Source of the DNA: Streptomyces panaciradicis
GTDB lineage: Bacteria > Actinomycetota > Actinomycetes > Streptomycetales > Streptomycetaceae
Length of the DNA stretch: 36,246 nt
Assembly (NCBI RefSeq): GCF_023516615.1
Contig: NZ_JAMGBF010000091.1
Coordinates: 1-36,246 of the forward strand
Direction: 5' to 3'
A program made the position numbers and the translations under genes. Positions 6,836 to 16,500 of the stretch are shown in pieces. Under the pieces are notes generated by a model, which ran no database searches, was not told the origin of the DNA, and was given only the letters and a program-made list of their open reading frames with translations. Positions within the stretch are counted from its first letter, which is position 1. Every line of letters begins with the position of its first letter.

Positions 6836-7500
6836 CCACCGCGAGCAGTCACGAGGCGAGGTCGAAGGGCCCTGATGGTGAGGCCGCGCCGCGCGATGTG
6901 GTTCTGCCGTTCGTCGGGAGCCAGGCAACGGTTCAGAAGACGGGAATGGCTTTCCCGGCGGATCTGTCGCAGCGGTCCTGGGAGCGGATCGGGACCAGTC
7001 TGCGGGAATTCACGAACTCGTCGGCGTGGTGGCTCGCCGACTGGCTCCTCTTCGGAGAAGCCACCTACGGGCTGCGGCGCTACCGCGAGGCGATCGACAG
7101 AACCGGGCTGGACTACCAGACCTTGCGCAACTACGCCTGGGTGGCCCGTCGGTTCGAGCAGCATCGAAGGCGTGCCGGTCTCAGCTTCGCCCACCATGCC
7201 GAGGTGACCAGCCTGTCGCCGCCGGAGCAGGACTACTGGCTGCGCAACGCCGAGCAGCGCAAGTGGTCGCGCAACGAACTCCGCAGGGCGGTCCGCGCCG
7301 GTCTGGCCGAGCAGCGGGAGACACCCCGGCCTGCCGAGGCGGCGGGCGTCGACAAGGGGCGGGGGAGGGCCACCACGCTCACCATCGAGCTGTCCGCCGG
7401 CCAACTGGAGCACTACTCGCAAGTGGCCGCCGCGCGCGGTCTGCCCGTCGACAAGTGGGTGACCCAGGTGCTCGACGCCGCCGATCGACGCCTCGCATAA
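6832..7500 (+). CDS. LmbU-family pathway-specific transcriptional regulator
   Basis: This 222-residue protein matches the LmbU/NovE/HrmB-type regulators found in lincomycin, novobiocin and hormaomycin clusters. The characteristic core is WWLADWLLFGE..YG.RRYREAIDRTGLDYQTLRNYAWVARRFE..RRRAGLSFAHHAEVTSLSPPEQDYWLRNAEQRKWSRNELRRAVR, at about residues 62-160, a DNA-binding-type helical region. The C-terminus (TLTIELSAGQLEHYSQVAAARGLPVDKWVTQVLDAA) resembles a ribbon-helix-helix-like tail. Members activate their clusters. It lies within the NRPS operon, between MbtH and the free A domain, and so may act in a positive loop. The GTG start overlaps a tiny upstream ORF (GTGA). No in-frame TTA codon was seen. 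Confidence 0.85.
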   Translation: MTTASSHEARSKGPDGEAAPRDVVLPFVGSQATVQKTGMAFPADLSQRSWERIGTSLREFTNSSAWWLADWLLFGEATYGLRRYREAIDRTGLDYQTLRNYAWVARRFEQHRRRAGLSFAHHAEVTSLSPPEQDYWLRNAEQRKWSRNELRRAVRAGLAEQRETPRPAEAAGVDKGRGRATTLTIELSAGQLEHYSQVAAARGLPVDKWVTQVLDAADRRLA

Positions 7501-7535
7501 CGGCGCTCGAACACCCGTCATATCGGAGTCGGTTG

Positions 7536-9095
7536 ATGATCCTCCAGGGAAAACGGGTCCCTCTGCCCTCGGCGCCCGTCGTCCATCATCGGTTCGAGGC
7601 GCACGCTGCGGCCAACCCCCGTGCCGTTGCGGTCTGCTGCGCCGGGCAGCAGCTGACGTACGCACAACTCGACGCCCGGGCCAACCGGTTCGCGCACTTC
7701 CTGAGGACACGCGGACACGGCCGGGGCGCGAAGGTGGGTGTCTGCCTCGACTACTCGCCGGACATGCTCGTCGCGATCCTCGGTACGCTGAAAGCGGGCG
7801 CGGCCTACGTACCGTTGGACCCGTCCTACCCGGCGGAAAGGCTCCGGCTGCTGCTGGGCCAGGTCCCCGGCCTGTCTCTGATCGTGGCTTCGCCGACGAC
7901 GGCAGGGCTGGTCGAGCCGGCGGCCGTGGAGGTCGTCGACCTCCAGTGGCTGGCCGCGCACCTCGAAGATTTCCCGGTGACCAGTCCTGACGTCATGGTC
8001 ACCGGGGACGACGTGTGCTACGCGGTGTTCACCTCCGGGTCGACCGGCACTCCGAAGGTGACCGCGGTGCGGCACGAGGGGTGGTTCAACCTGTTGAACT
8101 GGCTGACGGTCGAGTACGGCTTGCACGCCGGATCGCACAACCTGGTCGTCAGCGCCTTCGGGTTCGACCTCTCCCAGCGCAGCCTGCTGATGCCGTTGTT
8201 CTGCGGTGCCACCCAGTATCTGATGGCGAGCCGCAACTTCGACGCCGCGATGGCCTACCGCATGCTGAACCAGCACGACATTCGCGTGGTGAACTGCGCC
8301 TCCAGCACCCTGTACCTGCTGGTGGACTGGGAGACCGCGCGGGGCGGTGACGCGCTCACCCGGCTCGACTACATGCTGTTCGGAGGTGAGCCGCTGCAGG
8401 CCGAGCGGCTCCTGGACTGGGCCCGACGGGAGGGAAACAGCTGCACCCTCCTGCACCAGTACGGCGTCGCCGAATGCACGGACGTGGCGACCTCGTTCGA
8501 TCTCGCCGGCTACCGGCCCGGCGACCACGACATCCCACCCGTCGGCAGGCCCGCTCACAACACCGACATCCACCTCCTTGACGAGCGGATGCGCGAGGTC
8601 GCGGCAGGGGAGTACGGGGAGATCTGCATCTCCGGGACCAGTGTCGGCGCGGGATACCTGGGCGGTACAGGGCCCGAGTCCGCGCGCTTCACCACGGTCG
8701 AGGTGGACGGCGAGCCGCGGCGGCTGTACCGCACGGGTGACCGCGGCCGGGTGAACGAGGAGGGAGACCTCGTCGTCGCCGGCCGGATGGACGCGCAGGT
8801 CAAGGTGCGCGGCATGCGCATCGATCCCGCGGACGTCGAACGCGCGCTGGGCAGACTGGCCGGGGTCCGGCAGGCCGCCGTGGTGGTGGATCGCGCCGCA
8901 TCCGGAGAGACCGAGCTGGTCGCGTTCATCGAGCCTGCCGGCGACGACCTCGTCGAGAACGACGTGCGTGCCCGCCTTCTCCAGGCCCTGCCGCGGAACA
9001 TGGTCCCGGCGCGATTCCTCAATGTCCCACGCATTCCGCTCAGCCCGCACGGGAAAGCGGACCGGGCGGCGCTGTCCGCGGAATTCCTTGATTAG
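7536..9095 (+). CDS. Free-standing NRPS adenylation domain
   Basis: This 519-residue stand-alone A domain activates an amino or aryl acid as the adenylate for the adjacent PCP. Motifs seen are LTYAQLDARANRFA (A2 region), FTSGSTGTPKVTAVRHEG (A3, about residue 165, with PKV instead of the usual PKG), QYGVAECTDV (A5, unusual in place of YGPTE), YRTGDRGRV (A7), GRMDAQVKVRGMRID (A8) and LSPHGKADRAAL (A10 with Lys). My hand-read specificity code is D-L-R-N-M-F-Q-D-V-K, which I cannot match to a known substrate. The ATG at 7536 follows GGAG with 7-base spacing. It is followed by a PCP and a flavin enzyme, so the substrate is likely modified on the PCP. Confidence 0.9.
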   Translation: MILQGKRVPLPSAPVVHHRFEAHAAANPRAVAVCCAGQQLTYAQLDARANRFAHFLRTRGHGRGAKVGVCLDYSPDMLVAILGTLKAGAAYVPLDPSYPAERLRLLLGQVPGLSLIVASPTTAGLVEPAAVEVVDLQWLAAHLEDFPVTSPDVMVTGDDVCYAVFTSGSTGTPKVTAVRHEGWFNLLNWLTVEYGLHAGSHNLVVSAFGFDLSQRSLLMPLFCGATQYLMASRNFDAAMAYRMLNQHDIRVVNCASSTLYLLVDWETARGGDALTRLDYMLFGGEPLQAERLLDWARREGNSCTLLHQYGVAECTDVATSFDLAGYRPGDHDIPPVGRPAHNTDIHLLDERMREVAAGEYGEICISGTSVGAGYLGGTGPESARFTTVEVDGEPRRLYRTGDRGRVNEEGDLVVAGRMDAQVKVRGMRIDPADVERALGRLAGVRQAAVVVDRAASGETELVAFIEPAGDDLVENDVRARLLQALPRNMVPARFLNVPRIPLSPHGKADRAALSAEFLD

Positions 9096-9111
9096 GAGCG
9101 AGAGGGCTGTG

Positions 9112-9342
9112 ATGATTGCCGACAGCGTACGCGCCATTTGGTGCCGGGAACTCCAACGCGATGACATATCCGTCGACGACAATTTCTTCGCCCTGGGCGG
9201 CCAGTCTCTGATCATGGCCAAAATACAGGGGGAATTCATCGAGGAACTGGGCATCGAAGTTCCGATGGATCAGCTGTTCCTCAACCCGACGGTGGCGTCG
9301 ATCTCCGCGTACATCGAATCCCTGGGAACGGTAACCCGATAG
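9112..9342 (+). CDS. Free-standing peptidyl carrier protein
   Basis: This PCP of 76 residues has the attachment site VDDNFFALGGQSLIMAKI (Ser in GGQS). It lies 16 bases after the free A domain, its probable loading partner, and just before a FAD oxidoreductase. An arrangement of A domain, PCP and oxidoreductase is common where an amino acid is oxidised while tethered, for example in pyrroloyl or beta-hydroxytyrosine pathways. I chose ATG at 9112. GTG at 9109 is nearly as good. The tethered product could be the chain starter offered to the first condensation domain. Confidence 0.92.
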   Translation: MIADSVRAIWCRELQRDDISVDDNFFALGGQSLIMAKIQGEFIEELGIEVPMDQLFLNPTVASISAYIESLGTVTR

Positions 9343-9354
9343 TAAGAGAGGGCC

Positions 9355-10542
9355 ATGTACGACGTAGTTGTGGTAGGCGCCCGTTGTGCCGGCTCGCCGG
9401 CAGCCATGTTGTTCGCCCGGCAGGGGTACCGTGTCCTGCTTCTGGAGAAGGCGCGGTTCCCGCAGGACACCCTGTCCTCTCACTACATCCATCAGCCGGG
9501 CGTGGCCCTGCTCGACAGGTGGGGGCTGCTCGACGAGCTCCGCGCCGCGGGCTGCCGGCCGATCGACCGTCAGAGCTTCGAGGCACCCGGCGTCCGTCTG
9601 GACGGCTTCTCCCTGCCCGTCGACGGCCAGCGGACCACGTACGCGCCCAGGCGGTTCGTGCTCGACCCGATCCTCGCGGCCGGTGCCGTCGCGTCCGGTG
9701 CCGAGTTCCGGGAGGGCTGCGCGGTCCACGACCTGCTCTACGAGGACGACCGGGTAGTCGGCGTGCGCTACACGACACCCGGTGGCGCCGAGGCGACCGA
9801 GCGGGCGCGTCTGGTCGTCGGCGCGGACGGCATGCGATCGCTGGTGGCCCGCAAGGCGGGTGCCCCGCACGTGATCGAGCACCCGCGGATGACCTGCACC
9901 TACTACAGCTACTGGGCCGGGGTTCCCGCACACTTCGAGCTCTACGAGCGGCCGGGGCGCTGGATCGGCGTCATCCCCACCAACGACGACCTCAAGCTGA
10001 TCATGGCCTACTTCCCGCAGAGCGAGTTCGCCGAGATCCGTACCGCAGTGGAACCCGCCTTCGTCGACGCCGTCCGCACGACGGCGCCCGAGTTGTACGA
10101 GCGGATGTCGGCGGGCAGCCGGGAGGAGCAGTGGTACGGCACCGGGCACCAGGAGAACTTTTTCCGCAAGGCCTACGGGGCCGGGTGGGTGCTCCTCGGG
10201 GACGCCGTGCATCACAAGGACTCCATCACCGCCCGCGGTATCACCGACGCCTTCATACAGGCCCGGTCACTCACCGAGCACATCGGGGACGGACTGCACG
10301 ACGACGCCGCGCTGAACGCTGCGCTGAAGCGCTACGAGAACGATCTGACCGATGTCTTCCTCAACTTCTACCAGGGCGCACTCAACGTGGCCGAGCTCAA
10401 GCCCGAGGGGCAGACGGAGATGCTGCGGAGCCTGGTCGGTCACCAGGAGCTGATCGACCGGTATTTCTCCACGCTGTCGGGCGCGATCTCATTCGACGAC
10501 TTCTACAACGACCAGCTCTTGGCTGTTCTCGATCAGATCTGA
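9355..10542 (+). CDS. FAD-dependent oxidoreductase (group A monooxygenase-like)
   Basis: This 395-residue flavoprotein has a dinucleotide fold VVVGARCAGSPAAMLFARQGYRVLLLEK at residues 5-32, a VGADGMRS segment and GDAVHHKDSITARGITDAF, the FAD ribityl-contact region. It belongs to the broad group A monooxygenase/geranylgeranyl reductase-like superfamily. The WxWxIP motif of flavin halogenases is absent, so halogenation is unlikely. It follows the PCP by 12 bases, with GAGAGGG as ribosome binding site. That placement suggests it oxidises or hydroxylates the PCP-tethered residue, or otherwise a cluster building block. The exact reaction is unknown. Confidence 0.8.
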   Translation: MYDVVVVGARCAGSPAAMLFARQGYRVLLLEKARFPQDTLSSHYIHQPGVALLDRWGLLDELRAAGCRPIDRQSFEAPGVRLDGFSLPVDGQRTTYAPRRFVLDPILAAGAVASGAEFREGCAVHDLLYEDDRVVGVRYTTPGGAEATERARLVVGADGMRSLVARKAGAPHVIEHPRMTCTYYSYWAGVPAHFELYERPGRWIGVIPTNDDLKLIMAYFPQSEFAEIRTAVEPAFVDAVRTTAPELYERMSAGSREEQWYGTGHQENFFRKAYGAGWVLLGDAVHHKDSITARGITDAFIQARSLTEHIGDGLHDDAALNAALKRYENDLTDVFLNFYQGALNVAELKPEGQTEMLRSLVGHQELIDRYFSTLSGAISFDDFYNDQLLAVLDQI

Positions 10543-10587
10543 GTGGCGGATGGCTCCCTCGTAGTTCTGCCGATTTGGAGACAGAGA

Positions 10588-13500
10588 ATGATCCCGTTGT
10601 CGTTCGCACAGCGCCGGCTGTGGTTCGTGGACCGGTTCGAAGGGCCGTCGGCGACCTACAACGCCGCTTTCGCCCTGCGGATGACCGGTGAACTGAGCCC
10701 GGCCGCGATGGAGTCGGCACTCCGCGATGTCATCGACCGGCACGAGGTCCTGCGCACGGTGATCGTCGAGGACGAAGCCGGCGTCCCGTACCAGCAGGTG
10801 CTGCCGTCCGGTCACCAGCCGTTCGGCATGCCGCTGGTCGAACTCGCGGAGGGGGAACGAGCCGCGACGGTCGAGAGGTTGGCCACTGCTCCCTTCGACC
10901 TGGCCGCCGACATGCCGATCCGGGCCACACTGCTGCGGTGCGGACCGCGGGAGCACACCCTGGTCCTGGTGGTGCACCACATCGCCGTGGACGGGGAGTC
11001 TCTCGGGCTGCTGCTGCGCGATCTCGTCGTCGCGTACACGGCACGCAACTCGGGTGGCGCTCCGGCGTGGGAGCCGCTGCCTGTGCAGTACGCGGACTAC
11101 ACGCTGTGGCAGCAGGACGTACTCGGTGACGAGTCCGATCCGGGCAGTCTGGCCGCCGGACAACTGGCCTACTGGCGCGAGGCCTTGGCGGATCTGGCGC
11201 AGCCTCTGGCCATTCCGACGGACCGCCCGCGCCCCCGGGCGATGAGCCATCGCGGCGATCTGGTCGCGTTGTCGGTCGACGCCGACCTCCTCGGGGCCGT
11301 GGAGAAGCTGGCCGCGCAACAGGACACCACGGTGTCGATGATCATGCACTCGGCGCTGGCGGCGCTCCTGCACCACCTGGGATGCGGTGACGACGTCCCC
11401 CTCGGCGCGCCGATCGCGGGGCGCACCGACGAGGACCTGCGCGACCTCGTCGGCTTCTTCGCCAACACCTGGGTGCTGCGCGTCGACCTCTCCGGGAACC
11501 CGACCTTCCGGCAACTGCTCCAGCGGGTGCGGGACCGGTCTCTGGCCGCGTACGACAACCAGGACATGCCGTTCGAGCGGCTGGTGGAGCGACTGAACCC
11601 CGACCGGTCCACCGCCTACCACCCATTCTTCCAGGTGATGCTCGCCTGGCAGGAGCCCCTCGGGGAGCTGGCACTGCCCGGTCTCGACGTCCATGCCGAA
11701 GAACTCGACACCCGTACGGCAAAGTTCGATCTGTTCTTCAACATGGTGCCCAACCGTTCGGGTGGGGCGGGCGGATACGTGGAGTACGCCACCGACCTGT
11801 TCGACAGGGACACCGTCGAACGTCTCGCGGACCGGTTCGTCCGCGTCCTCGGCCGGCTCGTGGCCGGCCCGGAGCGCACAATCGGCGAGATCGACGTGCT
11901 CGACGAGGCCGAACGCGTCCGGCTGCTCACCGAGTTCAACGACCACGCCACAACGGTGTCCGGGCTGACGGTCCCGGAGCTGTTCGAGAGGCAGGCGGCC
12001 AGAACGCCCGATGCCCCGGCGATCGTGTGCGAAGAGCGGACACTGACGTACCGGGAACTCGACGACCGGGCGAACGCCGTCGCCTGGGAGCTGATACGGC
12101 GCGGTGCCGGCCCCGACGACCTCGTGGTGCTGACGTTGCCGCGCAACGAGGACCTGGTGGCCGGTCTGCTCGGCATCCTCAAGTCCGGCGCCGGCTACCT
12201 GCCGTTGGATCCGCAGTACCTCGGCGGACGGGCGGAGAGCGTGCTGTCCGAAGCCGCGCCGCGTTTCGCCGTCACCGACACCGCGACCTGGCAGGAGATG
12301 CCCCGCAACGACGTCTCGGCGGTCTGCCTCGACCAACGCGCCCCCTGGGCCCCGTCCGAGGGGGCGCCGACCGACGCGGACCGGAACGCGCCCCTGCATC
12401 CGGACCACCTGGCCTACGTGATGTACACCTCCGGCTCCACCGGCACGCCGAAGGGCGCGGCGATCACCCACCGCAGCGTCGTCAACGGGGTGCAGGACCT
12501 GGTGCGCGTACTGGACGCGCCGCCCGGGTGGCGGATGCTGGCAGGCACCTCGGTGAACTTCGACGTCTCGGTCTTCGAACTGCTGACCACCCTGTCCACC
12601 GGCGGCACCGCCGAGGTGGTGCCCAACGTGCTGGCGCTCGGCGAGCGGGACGCCTGGGACGGCCACGTGATCAGCGGGGTTCCCTCCGTGCTGGGGGAAC
12701 TGGTCGGCCACTTGGCGAAGGCCCGCGGCGTCCGCTGCGTTGTCTTCGCCGGTGACGTGCTCCCGGCCCGGCTGGTGCGCCAGGTGCGCGAGGCGCTGCC
12801 CGGCGTGCAGATCGTCAACGGCTACGGCCAGAGCGAGAGCTTCTACGCCACCGCGTTCGCCCTCGCCGGGACCGAGGAGTGGACGGAGAGCGAGGTCGCG
12901 CCGATCGGCACCCCGCTCGGCAACATGCGGGCCTACGTGCTGGGCCCGGGACTCGCCCCGGTGCCGCAGGGCGTGGTCGGCGAGTTGTACGTGGCGGGCG
13001 TCTGCCTGGGCCGCGGCTACCACGGCCGCGGCGGCCTGACCGCCGAGCGGTACGTGGCCGACCCGTTCGGCCCCGCGGGCGAGCGGATGTACCGCACCGG
13101 CGACCTGGCCCGCTGGAACGCGGGTGGCCAACTGGAATGCGTCGGCCGGAGCGACGGTCAGGTGAAGGTGCGCGGCTTCCGCATCGAGACGGCCGAGGTC
13201 GAGGCGGTCTGCGCGCAGCACCCGGGAATCAGCGAGGCGGTGGTGATCAGCCGGGAGGCGCCCGCAGGCGGGCGGCGGCTCGTCGCGTACGTGGTGCACA
13301 CCGGGGAGGGAGCCGTCGGTGACGATGGCGCCGGCGGCATCGGCGATGTCGACCTCCAGTCCGGTGCCTCGGCCGCCGAACTGCGCAGGTTCGTCGCGGC
13401 ACGGCTGCCCGACTACATGGTGCCGTCCGCGTTCGTCGTGCTCGGCCGGCTGCCGCTGGGACCGACCGGCAAACTGGACCGCTCGGTGCTGCCCGAACCG

Positions 13501-16500
13501 GATTTCGGAGGCGAGGCCTACCAGGAGCCGCGCACCGAGACCGAAGCGATCATCGCCGCATCGTACGCGGATGTGCTCGGCTTGGAGCGGGTCGGCGTCG
13601 ACGACGACTTCTTCGCCGTGGGAGGGGACAGCCTGCGCTCGATCCAGGTGGTGGCCCGGGCCCGGGCCCGGGGCCTGGAGCTCACCACGCGGGAGATCTT
13701 CGAATGCCGTACGACTGCCCGCCTCGCCGAGGTGGCCACCGCCCGCCGGGACCCGACACCGGCGCTTGCGGAGAACGAGGGCGGTGGCGTGGGCCCGATG
13801 CCGCTTCAGCCGGTGGCGCGGCAGGTGTTCGAGCACGGCGGCGGGATGAACCGGTTCGCGATGGCGATGGCGCTGGAGCTGCCCGCGGGGATCGACGCGG
13901 AGGAACTGGCCGCGACACTCGACGCCGTCCTCGACCGGCACGACCTTCTGCGCGCACGGCTCATGCGGGGCGACGAGCTGTCTCTCGTCGTACGCCCGGC
14001 AGGCGCCGTGCGGGCCGCGGACCTGATCCGCCGGGTTCCCTGCGACGGCCGTTGGGAGACCCCGGCCCTGCTGCGGGCGGCCGAGGCGGAGCTGGACGCC
14101 GCGGTCGGGCGGCTCGACCCGGAAGCCGGGACCATGGCCGACTTCGTCTGGTTCGACGCGGAGCCGGGCGGGGGCCGACTGCTGATGGTGCTGCACCACT
14201 TGGTGGTGGACGGCGTCTCCTGGCGCATCCTCATGGCGGACCTGGCCGAGGCCTGGCGGCAGGTCCGCTCCGGCCGTACGCCCGAGCTGCCCGCCGTCGG
14301 CACGTCGGCGCGCCGCTGGGCCTCGGCGCTGAGCGCGGAGGCGCTCGCACCGGAACGGGAAGCGGAACTGACGTACTGGCGGGATGTGCTCGAAGGCCCC
14401 AACCCTGCGCTGGGAACAAGAGCGTTCGACCCGGCGGTCGATGTGATGTCCACGGTCGACAGCGTGCGCGTACAGCTGCCCACCGAGGTCACCGAGGCGG
14501 TGCTGACCCGGCTTCCGGCAGCCTTCAGGGGCACCGGGACCGACGTGCTGCTGGCCGCGCTCGCGCTGGCGGTGAACCGGTGGAGCGGCGCGGAACGCTC
14601 GACCCTGGTCCGAATGGAGGGACACGGCCGCGAGGAACACGTCGTCCCTGGCGCCGATCTCTCCCGCACCGTCGGGTGGTTCACCAGCATGTACCCGGCC
14701 CGGGTCGACGTGCGCGGGGTGGACCTCGACGACGTGCTCGCGGGCGGCCCCGCGGTCGCGAAGGCGGTCAAGCTGGTCAAGGAGCAACTGCGCGGCGCCC
14801 CGGACAAGGGCCTCGGCTTCGGCATGCTGCGCCACCTGAACCCGGAGACCGCCGTGCAGCTCGCCGAGTACCCGGTGCCGCAGCTCGGGTTCAACTACAT
14901 CGGCCGGATCTCCGACACCGATGTGCCCGAGGAGCTGCGCGCCGACGGATGGGGTCCGGCGCCCTGGTCCGCCGAACTGGTTCCGCTGCCCGACCCGGAT
15001 CTTCCCGCGCTGTCCGCACTGGAGGTCAACGCGGTCGCGACGGACACCACGGACGGCTCCCGCCTGCAGGCGGCGTTCGTGTTCCCCACCGGGGTGCTGA
15101 CCCGCGAGCGGACCGCCGAACTGGCCGAGCTGTGGACCGACGTACTGCACGGCATGGCCGGGTACGCCGCCCGGCCGGACATCGGCGGCCTCACCCCCTC
15201 CGACACCCCTCTGGTACCGGTGCACCAGGGCGAGATCGAGGCCTGGGAGGCACGCTACGGCAGGCTGGCCGAGGTGTGGCCGCAGGCGCCGGGACAGTCC
15301 GGGATCCTGTTCCAGGCCGCACTCGCCGACGGCTCCTTCGACGTCTACCACATGCAGTTCGTGCTGCACCTGTCCGGGCAGGTGGACCCGGAGCGCATGC
15401 GCTCGGCCGGACAGGCAGTGCTCGACCGGTATCCGAACCTGCGCTCGGCCTTCGTGGCCGCAGCCGGCGGCGAGCCGGTGCAGGTCGTGCCGGAGCACGT
15501 CGCCCTCCCGTGGCGGCACATCGTCCTGACCGACCGCAGCGAGGCCGAGCGTGACGAAGCACTCGACCGGTTCCTCGCCGAGGACCGGGCCGATCAACTC
15601 GATCCCACCCGGCCACCGTTGTTCCGCCTGGCGCTGATCACCGCAGGGCCGCAGCACGCGAAACTCGTCATCACGGCCCATCACGCCCTCTTCGACGGCT
15701 GGTCCTCACCGTCGGTGATCACAGATCTGATCCGGCTGTACTCCGGGACGCGCCGGCTCCCCCCGGTCCGCGGCTACGGCGACTACCTGGCCTGGCTGGC
15801 GACCCGCGACCGGGACGCATCGGCCGCCCGGTGGGCCGCCGAGCTCGCCGGCTTCGAGCAGCCGACCCTGGTGGCCCCGAACACCGCACCCCAGGAGCCG
15901 GCGTCCGCCGTCGGGCGGGTGGAGGTACCGCTGTCGATCGACAAGGGTCGTGAACTGGCCCGGCGCGCCGCCGAACTCGGGGTCACGCTCAACACCCTCC
16001 TCCAGGGAGCCTGGGCGATCCTGCTCTCGAAGCTGACCGGGCAGCGGGACGTGGTGTTCGGGGCCGCCGTCAACGGCCGCCCGGCGGAGCTGCCCGGCTC
16101 GGACGAAATGGTCGGCCTGTTCATCAACACCCTGCCGATCAGGGTGTTCTGCCCGCCGGACCGCGCCGTGGCCGACGTCGTCACCGAGCTCCAGCAACGG
16201 CAGACCGCGCTGCTCGACCACAACTACTACGGCCTCGCCGACATACAGCGCGGTGTCGGGCTGCCCGCCCTGTTCGACACGATCGTGGTGTTCCAGTCGT
16301 ACCCGATCGACCGCGAGGGCATGGTCGAGGCGAACATCGCGGCGGGGTTCACGATCGACGGCATACGGCCCTTCGCGGGCTCGCACTACCCGCTCACCCT
16401 CAACGCATCCGACCCCTACCTGCGGCTCTCCCTCGACTACCGGAACAACCTCTTCGACCGTGGCTCGGCGGAGGTGATCGCGGCGCGGCTGGTGCGGGTG

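Noticed and set aside
9355..10542. Flavin-dependent halogenase
   Set aside because: The WxWxIP motif and the lysine-containing halogenase motif are absent. The sequence fits the general group A oxidoreductase family.
10543..10587. Upstream GTG at 10543 as start of NRPS 1
   Set aside because: The ATG at 10588 has a good GGAG and begins directly with the condensation-domain motif, while the extra 15 residues have no counterpart in the other C domains.
10489..15684. Very long open frame (over 1700 codons) on the minus strand opposite NRPS 1
   Set aside because: It mirrors the codon pattern of the NRPS gene in GC-rich DNA, shows no domain motif and no start context. The frames opposite NRPS 2 and NRPS 3 (about 22029-26195 and 25781-31102) are the same kind of artefact.
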